In this document: piece after piece, positions 47,522 through 59,983 of the stretch | How positions within the stretch are numbered: position 1 is the stretch's first letter | Layout: the number at the start of each line of letters is the position of its first letter | Source: Primula veris | Taxonomy: Eukaryota; Streptophyta; Magnoliopsida; Ericales; Primulaceae | DNA: 64,000 bases | Direction of reading: 5' to 3' | Assembly (NCBI GenBank): GCA_963682055.1 | Contig: OY821751.1 | Location: 4,526,001 to 4,590,000, forward strand | Translations under genes and position numbers: made by a program | Notes under the pieces: generated by a model | What the model was told of the DNA's origin: nothing | Databases searched by the model: none | Seen by the model: the letters and a program-made list of their open reading frames with translations, nothing else

Positions 47522-50500
47522 CTAAGGTGAACACAAATGGCCTTGTGCGATTAAAGAAGCGATACAATCATCAAACATCTCTTCTTTAGGCTTGAATTTG
47601 AACCCTAAGCTTCTCAATTTTGAGGTGTCAAACTCATAGTATGGCCTGCCAAGTTCTTCAAACCTAAAATAATAAACAAATAATTTTATTACAACCGTGA
47701 CACAGTTTTTTTTTTTCAAACCATTTTTATGTTTAGCAATATAACCTTAACAAGAACACGTGAAACTATACAAAACATTGAAAATTTCATCTCTGTGTGA
47801 AATGTGAAATAGACTTTGTTAGAATTTAAATTGACTTGTTAAAATTACTTAATTTGTTGTCGTATTGGATTATACCAAAATATTTGTGTGTTAAAAAAAG
47901 GTAATTATCTTTCCAAACTATGAGAGATTTAATTTAAGAAGATATTATCTTATGAAAAGATTTGTTCTATTCCTTAAAGTTTGCTAAATAAAATATTTTC
48001 TTATTCTATCTTATACGAATGATTAGTTGTTCTATATATAAATCTATCAAAAAAATTGTAAAGATGGCAATCAAATCTTCATTCAATGGGCAGCGAGATT
48101 ATTGAAGATAATTGAAGACACCGAAGATAGTTATTTTCTTATAAATAAAGTGTTAGTTATTTATGTAAAGTACGTGTTCTAAACTTATAAAGAACTTATG
48201 AATACAAGTGGGCTAAAAAATAGGAGAGTAACAATGACAGGATGTTATTGTTTATAAGTGATAGCTATTTAGTAATAACAATATAGTGAAAGACAGAAAA
48301 TAAGTAGCGAGTCTGTGAGTTTTCATTAGTCTTGATTCCTATATTGTAAGCTTGAAAAGTATCATAAATCTGGGTGAGTGCCTCAGAGACGTAGCCCAAA
48401 GTTCTGGGTGAACTCTGTTTAAAAACATGTGTGTGAATTTACTTTCAAGTACGTTTTTATTCTGAGTTATATCCATCTTTAAAGTTCGGTTAGAACCGTG
48501 GTTGCAACTGTAGTTATAACCACAGTTTTAACTGAACAGCGTAATAGCAACCAGAACAGCGAAGTCGGAATTTTAGACTTTCAATAGTAACATTATGTAG
48601 CTCACTTACAAAATATGTTTTGAATAGATTACAAAATTTATAACCAAACACTTTGGCCTTGATAAGTACGTATACCTTTTGGGGATGGGAAATTGTGGGT
48701 AACGAGTAGATAGCCACACGACTAAGTCATTGTTGTGGAGCACAATTGAGCTACAAAGGTATCTTCCTTGTGCACTTTGATGCTCATAAACAAGTATGTG
48801 GCAAAGCGCAACATCATCAATATGCACATACCCCATTCTTCCATGCCATTGGAATTTCTCCGTCTTGCCTTTATATTTGCCAGTAAAAAATTTGAAAATT
48901 TGTAATAATTGTTATGGCAGTTTTTTATATATAAATGGTGGAATATCCACTTTTTTTTTATTAATAACGAAATGGCCATATCGACCTTATTATGGAATAT
49001 CGGAGTTTAAGTTAGACATAAAACAGCAAAAAATAAAGGCTAATTACGCTAATTATCCCGACTACATATATTCATTTGGTCCTTCAGTTTTATTTGCAAT
49101 GATAGTTCTTCAGAACTAGCTCTGAAAAATCGATCTCCTTTGTATCCTAATTCTAAGAAAATTATGGCATTTTTCATAAGTTTGGCTTAGTTTACGTGAC
49201 AATGTTTTTTTTTTTTCCATACTAAAAAATCTAAAAGATAGTTTGGGAGATAATATGAAAAGATATTGGTATATGTAGAGTTTTACCTTGTAGCAACCCG
49301 AGAATATCAGATGCAGTTGTACACAAACTGGGCGATAAACTTGGTCCGACCACAAAGGAGGGCAAAACTGTTACTAAATCAATAATGTTCTCCTTGCAAA
49401 ACTCCCATGCGGCCTTCTCTGCTAGGGTTTTGGACAAAGCATACCAAATCTTTCGAGAAGAAAGAAAAGCTTTGTCAGTGGTATAGCTAATTAATTTTCA
49501 TCAATTTGTTCTAGCTTTTGTATCCGTTTATCTTTTGACAATATGGCTTAGTCCGATGCAAACATGTCATTTGGAACAAACAAAGTGTTTATAGAGTTTA
49601 CCTATAATAACTATGGTAAAGTTTACACTATATTTGTGTGTTAGCTAAAGATAATGACTAACAAATTGAACAATTTACAAGGCACAAATGCATCTTGAAT
49701 AGCATACAAATTACAGGGAGACAATGCCATGTTAGATTTGCTAATCTAGACAATTCATATAGGCAGCTTATGAACTTGAAAGGAACTTTAATTATTTAAC
49801 CTGTAATTGTTGACAAAGTTCTTCTGAACTCCAAGAGGACTCATCCAAAGGTACTTTAGAGTCAAAATCGACCCTAGCCCTAACCGTTGAAGAAGATGAA
49901 GTGAAAACTACACGCTTCAATGAAGGATTCTTCTTACATGAACGTAAAACGTTCAAGGTTCCGTCAATTGCAGGTTTTAATATTTCAGTCTACACAAGTT
50001 TATGTGTAAACATAAGAATGTAGGAAAGTTGATGAATTCGATAATGTTGTGAATAAAAGTTTCTATAGTGGTGGAAGCAGAATCTGTATACGTTGTTCTT
50101 CATTTATTAGGTATTTTTCTTTATCATATGAGGGGGTAAAAGGAGAAATACTGCATAAACTTTGGTTTAACTACATGTTAAAAAATCAAACTTTTTCAAT
50201 ATGTTGGGAATTGTTGCCTACTTCAGTCTCCACCTAATTCTTCTCTTGAAGGTACTATATGATATCATCTGCACTTTCTTAAAAACTTAAAACAAAGTTA
50301 GGATGGTGATTTAAATAAGGTTACCGTTGGATCGTATGAGGGTCGGTCCAATACTGGGGAAGCAGTATGAAATACACCCTCACATCCCATAATTGGATCA
50401 TCGAAACTACCCTCATCTGAGAGCTCAGCTTTAACAAGCCGAAGCCTCTCTTGTGCTCCATCTAGCTTCCATAGATGTGCCAATTTCTCCCGATTCCCTA

Positions 50501-50909
50501 TATTGAAAGAGAAATTCGTCAATATATCCTAAAATTGAATGATTTGTAGCATATGACTCTTGTATAACCGCTTTCTGATTTATACACCCTTTTTTTTTGT
50601 ATATGCGCAATCAACAGATGTGGTCTACGGGATAATTTAATTTATGTTGATTAAAATTTTGAAGTTATTAAAATATAGAAGCACAGGTCGATTTTTGCCC
50701 AGAGTTGATACTCTTTCATTTGTTTTAATGTTCTCTTAAAAATTAAAACTAATGAGTAATGATTACAAATAAAAGGGAATACCAGGGTCTCTCACTGTTC
50801 CGGTAACATGATATCCGGCCAAGAGGAGCTTTTGGATCAAGCAAGAAGCAAGAAAACCTGATGCACCGGTCACGCAAACCCTCCCTTTAAGTTTATAATT
50901 TTGATCCAT
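47522..50909 (-). CDS. TKPR1: Tetraketide alpha-pyrone reductase, TKPR1/DRL1 type (6 exons)
   Basis: On the - strand, exons 50909-50783, 50497-50325, 49989-49801, 49449-49287, 48868-48676 and 47663-47522 give 328 residues with matching phases. It is a short-chain dehydrogenase of the cinnamoyl-CoA reductase/dihydroflavonol reductase superfamily. TKPR1 reduces tetraketide alpha-pyrones with NADPH in the tapetum, a step in making sporopollenin for pollen walls. The NADP loop VTGASGFLA is at 13-21, the catalytic serine lies in TSSSSTV at 130-136, and Y166/K170 form YxxxK within IWYALSKT. The position equivalent to the CCR signature KNWYCYGK is not CCR-like. The blocks [26 protein letters not shown] and [14 protein letters not shown] favour TKPR1 over other CCR-like proteins (from memory of the family). 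A TATATAAT-like word on the - strand near 50958-50969 lies about 50 bases before the ATG. Confidence 0.9.
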
Positions 50910-53900
50910 ATTTTGCGTGTTTTAAGTTTTTAGGAAAGCTACGTCTCAACTCTAAGAATATATAATATCATTGCGTCTTTAGATCATTATTTAAGTGTGG
51001 GAAGCAAAGTAATGTGGAAGGTTTATCATCTCATTGGTGTGATAATTGACTGTTTAATTAAGTTGGAAGCAGGCCAACAAACAAATTTGATTTGTCAAGA
51101 ACTTATATGAACCATAGTACCATAGTATTAGAACAAAAAGTTCATTTAGCATCATAAAACTTTTTGAGTTATGTTGGTAAAATGTTTGTGGTTAAATTTT
51201 ATCAACAGTTTAACAACACAATTTGTACTAGGCGTTCCAATCTACTCACAATCCTAAATTTGCTTACCAGATTTGCGTCAATCTGATCATTTGCAATCAA
51301 GAGATATTTTGTAACCATATGATACTTTTTTTAGTAAGTAAAAGTGAAGAGTAATTAGTTAAAGAAGTTAGTGATTTTTTGAAGTAAAGTAAGAAAACAC
51401 CAAATTCAATTTGAAAGTATTAGTCTGTTACTCAAACACCAGGTTCCAGTATCAATTTCGATTTTGACAGTATATTTATACTTTATGCAATTTATCGATA
51501 TGTAATGTGTACGTATATATTCTGAAAAGTTAATGTTTAAAACATGCTTTCTCACTTGATCATCAAAAACCTTAATTTGTGTTTTTTTAAAGAATTGGTA
51601 CATATCAATTTAGCATGAAGATCAAAATTTCAAAATACAGCGAGTAAAAAAATAAACAGAACCATTGAGCATCTCTACCGAATCTTAAAAAAAATTTGAA
51701 CTTTTTTTTATAATTAAGTCTCGATATATGTACTAAATGATCAATTTTCCTATATATTTGATGTGTATATATGTCTTATGTTATATATATATTTTTTTTT
51801 TTTTTTTTTTTTTGAATTGGACATGGATTTGATCGTACATATGTTGTATTTGTACTTTAAACTTGGCAGTATATTTACCTGTCAAAATCTGACAGATAAG
51901 TGTTAAATTTGACAGAATTAACCTAATTCAAAAGATTTTTCAACATACAAGATTTTCCTACAACATACAATTGTTTCCCCGGAAAATAATTTTCGAGAAA
52001 AAAATATTTTCTTGGAAAATAAAGTATTTTCGATGATTTTCTTGGTTTGGTTGTAGTAAATTTTTTTATGAAAAATCTAAATTATAGTTTATAATTTCTC
52101 TAACAAACACAAGTATAAAATCTCATAATAGTAACAAAATCAACATATAAAAACTTTAAACATACAAGTTACTTTTCAACTTATTATAACTAATATGCAT
52201 TAAGTTACTTTTATTTATTATGAGCTAATGTTTTATAACAATTTAAGCGCTACTTTGTTTCTGAAATAAAATATATAAGTTAATATTTTTTATGTAAGTT
52301 ATTGTTTTTGATTTGAAATTTACTTAAAATAAGTTAACTTTTTACTAGGAAAAAAGTCACTTTTTTACTTATTTTTACTATGTTTTTATTTATAAGTTAT
52401 TTTTGAAGTTATAATCGTTAAGTGTAATTTACTTTTTTACTTTTAAGTTACTTTTTTCTTAACTTATGCATTACTTTTAAAATTTAATTTGTAAATCATT
52501 TTACGTTATTATTAGTTAAATTTAACTTTGTTTATCATTTTTCACCATAAGTTACCGTTTGTTATGGTCATGCTATGGGTCTGGAAATAATTTCTTAATA
52601 ATTTTAAAAGAAAATATTTTTCTTAATTTTTCTTCAATTCTGAAAAATATTTTCCTGAAAAATATATTTTGAGCCTCTATTTTCTTTCCAAACAAACAAA
52701 GCCTCGGTGTTTGAATAATTGTTACCCTAAATCGGAAAAGCTACCACACCTTAAGAGCATTAAATGTGATACAGTTTAGTTTTTATAATTTCTTTAATTA
52801 CACTAGTATTATAGAAATAAATTGATGTAGCAATTAACAAAAACATATCGTATCCCTATTATAGTAACAAAAACATACTATTCAAATTTATATTATCAAA
52901 AACATACCTTTAATAAAAAAAAAGTATATGAAATTGAAAAAAATGTATGAATTCAAAAAAAAAAATAGGGTATGAAATCTCAAAAAATGAAGGTATGAAA
53001 TCGGGAAAAATTTGGTTAAAAAAACAATATTTGTTCGAAACCGAAAAGAAAAAAAGGATATTAAATCGGAAAAAATGGTATAAACTCGAAAAAAATGGGA
53101 TATAATTTTAAAAATTAGGGTATGGCTTTAAAAATTAGGGTGTGACTTTAAAAATTGAGATATGACTTTAAAAATTGAGATATGAATTTTAAGAATTGGA
53201 GTATGAACTTAAAAATCGGGATATGAAGTTTAAATACAACAAACAAATGAATAGAATATTAAACTATATATACTACTTTTATTGGGTACATATGCTATTA
53301 AACCCAATTTAACTCAATCCACACTTTCAATTCCCAAATTTAATACCAAATTTTTCCAATTCACATATACATACATAAATACATATTCACACAATCCGAT
53401 TCAAATCATGGGAGGAGAGCACGATACCGACGATGACGGTGTCATCACCGGAAAAATAAGAGACGAAAATCGATTTCATCAATGACGTGACAGAAAACGA
53501 CGATGGATTTTAGACAGTATAGAGATGTGACGAAAATACATAGAGACTGTAGGAGAGAGAGTAATATTTAATGATAGAGAGGGGGAAGGAGAGAGTGTTA
53601 CAGGAAGAGAGTGAAAAAAATAGTTTGAGAAGATAGATATAAAAAAATTATCTGTGGTATGTTTTTTATAACAAAACTTCTGAGGGTATGTTTTTATTAA
53701 TTTAATTTTAAAAATAGTATGTTTTATTAGTTTTTCCTTATACTAATTATTTTGCTACAGCATTTATACTTTGCCGATCCAAACTATTTCTATATATTTA
53801 TTTTTCAACTTTACTAAAATGTTATGTTTGCCATTTTCATCTACAGAATCTATTGCAAATTAATTACTTTTCCAAACAATAAATTATGCAAAAAGTTACC

Positions 53901-53929
53901 CATTCATCACGGACGCTAAATTTTGTAGG
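50910..53929. other. Spacer between TKPR1 and the LARD element
   Basis: It starts with the TKPR1 promoter. Then come AT-rich DNA with a (T)n run near 51790-51814, a block (about 51975-52700) with inverted GGAAAATA / TATTTTCC words suggesting an old MITE, and a compound repeat at 52830-53740 (next entry). No gene is supported; the open frame at 53282-53485 lies inside the compound repeat. Confidence 0.55.
52830..53740. repeat. Compound repeat with ~20-bp minisatellite core
   Basis: The left edge has repeated AAAAACATACT-type words and the right edge has the inverse (GGTATGTTTTTATTAATTTA). Inside, about 52920-53230 is a degenerate array of ~20-bp units such as TATGGCTTTAAAAATTAGGG, exactly 20 bp apart near 53110-53170. 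A TATAATTTTA/TATATACTAC-type region and a short ATG-started frame (MGGEHDTDDDG, 53408) follow. It could be a non-autonomous DNA transposon, but no target duplication was found. Confidence 0.5.
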
Positions 53930-53934
53930 AAAAA
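53930..53934. repeat. Left target-site duplication of the LARD element
   Basis: AAAAA precedes the LTR at 53935 and is matched by AAAAA at 62112-62116 after the other LTR. Because it is a homopolymer it is weaker proof than a mixed word. Confidence 0.6.
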
Positions 53935-56066
53935 TGTCACGCCCCGGATTTTGGATAACCCGGGTCGTGAATGTAAATTAAAATAAAAAGGAAAAAAGTT
54001 AAAATAACGAAACATGCAGAAAGTCATTCGATAATATGCTAATCAATAGAACCAAATAAATACTTCAGGCCATGCCGATAATCACATTTGATTCACTAAA
54101 TTGGCCTAAGGGTAGCCAACGGTGTTCAAATGTGACAACACAAACAAGACAATACGTTTTTAGAAAATTTCGGCATGAGCTTCGCGTATCTACTTGTTTC
54201 CAATAAATTAGACCTGTCTGAAACAACATATAACAAAATCGCAACGCGATTACCAAATAATCCAAAATCAAATCCAACCCAGCTGACATTCTATAAAATA
54301 GCGTAATCTAAAATAAACTTGCATTAAACGCCTATTAGGTCCACAAGGCTCAAAATGAGGTAATACCAAAATGAATAAAAACAAGTCTGACGTGCGCACG
54401 ATCACGTGTAATATGATAATGAGCCCCATGCAAGCATTCTAAACTTCGCCACAGTCTACATCAACACCTGTACATCGATCATGAACAAAATGTACAGAAA
54501 ACAAAGAAATGAGGTAAGAAAACAATCTCACTTTAAAAACGGCACGTGCTACTAAGCACGCACACACAATCCTAACATGGCAAATATGATATCTTGGCAA
54601 ATAATGACAAAGGCAATTGCACGAAAAACACATCAACAAATATAACTCGCAACACAAGTAAATGAACATATAATCAAGATCAACTGAATTAATAATAAAA
54701 CAAAATAAAATAAAACAAAACAAAACAAAATAAAACAAGACTCAACGAAACACAAAGTCGGGATTGCCTCACATGTACCCACTTTTAGAGCCACTCTGCT
54801 CTAGGACCCAAAGTGCAATGGTTCCCTCACCCATATTCTGACACTAACATGTGACCAAAAGATATGGGGCCGGCTTTAAGGGGACTAACCCTATGGTACC
54901 GATATACCTAATCCTTGCGCAAGTTTCCGGGATCTCACCGTAAGCTGGCACAGCTCCGCCTTAACACTTGGTACTGCAATCCCTAAAATAAATATAAAAG
55001 ACTCCCAAAAACATAAATGGTAAAGTCCACCAAACGAAAATAAAATAAATATCACGCACTATATCACCACCGTCACATTTTTGTTCACAATTCTTTTTCA
55101 AATAAAAAATGGTAAAATCGCCATACATAACATAATCACCATAAACAATATGATTAGCATAAATAAAACCATGGAAGCATGTTACACATACACAATACAA
55201 TAACATGATGCAATACATACTAACCAACCAACCATTTACATAGCCTAGCATACAACAAACAACACATAAAAACCACTTTTAAAGCGAAACCATATTCTTC
55301 CCCCTTACCTACGCAAACGAGAGCTCGTTTGTCAAAATATCCCAAACTCGAGCCGAAAACCCACCGATCCATCAAAACCAGATCTGGACAGCCTAATAAC
55401 AGTCCATAAACAGCCCCTAAACGCAATTAAAATGAGCTACCAATTAATAAAACTACTATAAATTCGGATTATTTATAATCCCAAAAACTGGGTTTTTATA
55501 AAAGTTAAGATCAAATGAAACAGCTTACACGGATAGAAAGCTCTCGAAAAATAGGCTAAGAAAACATATTTGATTGTCGAAAACGGACACCCGATGACCT
55601 CGTAATCACCCCTCGAAGTCGCAGCCTTAAAACCCTAAACCGCACCCACTACCGCCACCTACCACCGCAGCCTGGCCGATCATCGGAGTCGGCTGCCAAG
55701 TCGCTGACTTCGGTCAGTCTCCCTCCGTCATGTCTTCTCTCTCTACCTCTCCGTTCTATGTATGTATATATGTATTCGATGCATATATGTATATGTATAT
55801 GTATATATATATATATATGTATATATGTGTGACTGTGTATGTATGTAGATATATATATATATATATATATTTAGGTATTAGCTTATTTAATTACTAGTCT
55901 AGCCCATATAGTTATTACTAATTACAAATATAACCCAATATTATTGTTACATAAGACATTACTACATTATTTATTTCACATATATACAATTACACAATAC
56001 ATTAATATCATTTTAGAAAAATAATACAAATAAATAATAAATACCCAAAATTTCCGAGTCGTTACA
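53935..56066 (-). repeat. 3' LTR of the LARD (2132 bp)
   Basis: On the + strand it starts TGTCACGCCCCGGATTTTGG and ends CCGAGTCGTTACA. It includes an (AT/GT)n microsatellite at about 55760-55870. Open frames of 60-100 codons on the - strand recur at the same place in both LTRs and reflect LTR identity, not genes. Confidence 0.93.
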
Positions 56067-57574
56067 TTCTCCCCAACTTAAAAAAAATTTCGTCCCGAAA
56101 TTTAGCACACACTATTGTTGCCCAAAAACTAGTTCAACCCATATACATGTTCTCACACCTCAAAACCACTTTGAAGGGTAAAATAAATCATAAAGCCAAA
56201 ATAATAGAAAAACAAAAGAAAGGTAAAGCGAACTTAAAATTAAGCGAAAAATTGTTAACAATTTCCACCAAAGAATGATCACCCACCGCACATTACTTTA
56301 CCACACTCAAAAGAAAGATCACATAATTCATTCTACTGACCAGACAAATTACATTTAAATCCATAAAACCACGTAAACATATATTCACCGACTACCGACT
56401 ACCAACTACCGACTACCGACTACCGACTACCGACTGATGAAAATAAGATAATCACATCATATCACATGCATGTACTAGAAGTCCTACTATATCATCCCAG
56501 AAATATTTACTCACCAAACAACGCTATTCAAGACAGAAATGACCATTAGTGTTTACGAATACTAGTAGAAAAACTAAATAATATATCAAACGGCAGTTCT
56601 AAATATGTCACATTGAATAGTTCACTCAGACAAATAATTAAAAACTTATATTCACATGTTGCTAGCTCAACATCAATATAAAACAGACACTTCCCAAACA
56701 AGTCTCACAATTAAATTGCATTAACAAAGCATGGTCTCACTACATAAACAGTTACATACCTCAATGATAAACGATTTAAATTAATAAAATGCATAATGTA
56801 GTTGACACACAAGATTTAATCACAAAGAAAGATATACGAACTTTCCATTTACAAATATGGATGACGACTATGTATTAGTGTCAATTTTCTTTTTCAACCA
56901 GAACTAATTATATAAGCATTTAATTAGTATAAATAGATTCCCATACGATAACTAAAATTAAATTAAATACACCAATTTACATTTCATCAACATAGTACAA
57001 AAGGACACGCATGTAATAGATGATCACCATCACAACCATTTTCACCCAATTACTATATCTAAATACATATACGTGTTACAAAAACTCATTGCCATATTAT
57101 TTGGATATACCTGACATCATCATACACATACATCACATGCACTTAACCACATATCAGAACCTAAAACCCACCACTATATAACGCAGTAAAATTATTAAAA
57201 GAATATTCTCACAACACTTTATTTTCTCAAATAAAGTAATAATAAATAAAATTATATCACGTCTGACTAACTCGCAAACGATTTTTATTTTCCAAAACCA
57301 CTTACAAATATCTTAATTTATATAGATCGATATAACGTACCAACAATATTTAGGAGAGAAATTTTTTTTTTTTTACTTTTTATCAACTCAACAGTACAGC
57401 TACTAAGTCCGCCTCACGCCAAACTTTGGTACACAAATTTTTAATAATTACTAGAAAAATAAATATTGAAAGAACTGGTTGAGTTATCAGGAATAAATCA
57501 CAGAGCTAGAGAAAATAAAGTTAAGCATCTTTCTTAATCAAGACATACTTGTATGGGTCCATCACAAAACAAAA

Positions 57575-57610
<36 letters not shown>

Positions 57611-59983
57611 GACCACTGCCACTGATAAGAATGAACCAGATGGTTAGTACATGAACTTATAACTTTAATAAATATATTCACACGAACACAAAATATGGTT
57701 ATTATATTAAACACTCCACCATCTTATTGTAGCTATATGCCCCCAACGCAATATATATAGGTAGAACATATATTAATCACCATTTTGCCATGTCCTCACA
57801 TAGGCGTCGTGTCTATAAAATCACAAAATCATTTAACTCCTACACTCGGTCTTAAATAGTAGACTCCAGATTACATATTATATATAGCACACTTATCTTG
57901 ATCCTATTCTGAAAAAGATGTTTAAGAAAATAATGGGCATGGATTGTCATAACATCAAACACTAAGGTACATAGCAAAAGTTAAACAATCCACCAATACA
58001 CAATTAAGAAGAACATCAAATATATCTCCAATTAATATAACTTGAGCACAAAGTGCACAATAAATTGTCATATCACAATTCTATCAGGCTTTTTTAAAAA
58101 AAAAAACACCAAGTGAAATTTACTAAATGGAAGTAAATGTAATAAAAGTTTTGCAATAAAATTCGGGGAAATTATATGTAAACACATGAAATTATAAACA
58201 CTAAAATTATACAATCTTGCACCTCCACATCAATCTATACTGCTAGATTTTACTCAGACAATATTATAACAAAGAAAACAAACACTCTAATGATTCGGAA
58301 TCTACAACAACAACAACAACAACAAACCTATAATGTATTGCTCATGTTACCCCATTTTTCACAGAAAACATAAAGATAATCCCAACATAATTGATAATCC
58401 GCACAGTAAGCCACTTTGAGTTTTTAGACGTCAATGGAATAAACCTGACACGTTGTCCTACAAAGATGGTGTCTACGAAAAAGGAGATACTTAAAAAGAA
58501 AACTATTTTCTCAATGGCACATAATACACGTACAAGTGAAGATAAATAAATAAATAAATAATCTTAAGTATTAGGCGAATCACCCTATTTTGTCTATAAT
58601 TTGGCCGGATTAACGCAAATAAACAAAGATTAACAAGAATCTCTAATAATAAATTCGTTTTATTCAATAACTATAAAATGATAAACCATTGGGCCTACAA
58701 TCTCAACACGTCACCTACCGGTATTTGGTTATTAAATTTATTTAATAGTCATATTGCATCGTCACTAATATTACTTACGAACCGTCACTACTTACACACC
58801 AAAACACACGCTATATAATTCCACTGAAACCAGAACAAAAATTGCACACTTGGCATATAGTCACATAGTCGCGACGATAAAAGGAATTACACCAACATTT
58901 GGGGTTATAGTTAAAAGTGCTAAAATCAAAATAACAGTCTTTACACTACCGTTCACATCACACCTATCCTAAACATAATATCATGTTTTAGGATATTTTC
59001 AAATAGTTTACGTATACCAATCACATTTCAATTACTAATAAACAGTCACACGACATAAAAATCAAGCAAGTAATTATTACTAAAACACCATTTATTTTAT
59101 CATTTCTCCCTTGCGTCACACCGAAATCATAAATACTCTTGCGTCACACTGAAATCATAAATAACTAATCAAAGGCAAAACCATACTCTAAGCTTTAAAG
59201 AATACTTGTGACAACACGATTAATATAATGAATTATCCATTTTATTAGTGAAAAAATGTACTCCAGTGAATAAAAATATAACTCGTATAGTGTTGAGGAA
59301 TAATCCACTGTACGTGCCAAATCAACCACAAACGCTTCATATGTAAACAAATGTACCTCTCATAACATGTCAAACACTTCAACCAACAAACTATAAGATC
59401 TAAAACTAATGTGATTCAACATAAAAAGTTACCAAACTTAACACCACGCTCAATATGGATAACACTTAAAAAGGATACCATATACACACGGCCTACAGAG
59501 TACAACGAAAACATGAAACAAACTAAACGTCTACAAATCCTACTTGTCTACACAAATATCAATCCTTCTTAACCCATCGTAATTTAGTTTCAGTAACTAA
59601 CAATCATAAAAACAATCCATTGGAAGGCACCACCACAATACTCGATCAATACATGTAGCACATAACAGATATTTCTATATCATCACACCACGAGTAACAC
59701 ACAACTGGATATGTCCACCAACTAAAACCTTTCACATTCAACAAACACGAAACCGTTTAACAAGAACCATATATACACCCATTAAAACGGATCAACTTAC
59801 AATACAATATAAGTCAACCAAACTTGAATGTAAACAAACAACCAAATACACCACACGGATTTTGAAAAATGCAGATTTTCTTAAAATGTCTTACACCACC
59901 AAGTATCACCCCTTCCCGTGTGTGTCTATCTTACCCAACAGGCAACCAAGGTAATCGGAACCCGGTTAGCTCTGATACCAAAC
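56067..59983 (-). other. Non-coding internal domain of the LARD
   Basis: It is AT-rich and stop-dense on both strands; no gag, protease, RT or integrase motif is visible. It contains a 7-bp tandem repeat (GACTACC, about eight copies near 56392-56447), an (AT)n run at about 57578-57606 and a (CAA)n run near 58305-58325. Confidence 0.8.
56392..56447 (+). repeat. GACTACC heptanucleotide microsatellite
   Basis: About eight copies of a 7-bp unit, GACTACC (one as AACTACC), lie within the LARD internal domain. Confidence 0.85.

Noticed and set aside
54439..55426. Open frames of 68-99 codons repeated at 60488-61475
   Set aside because: They are identical because they sit in the two LTRs of one young element; no family motif, and the first is low complexity.
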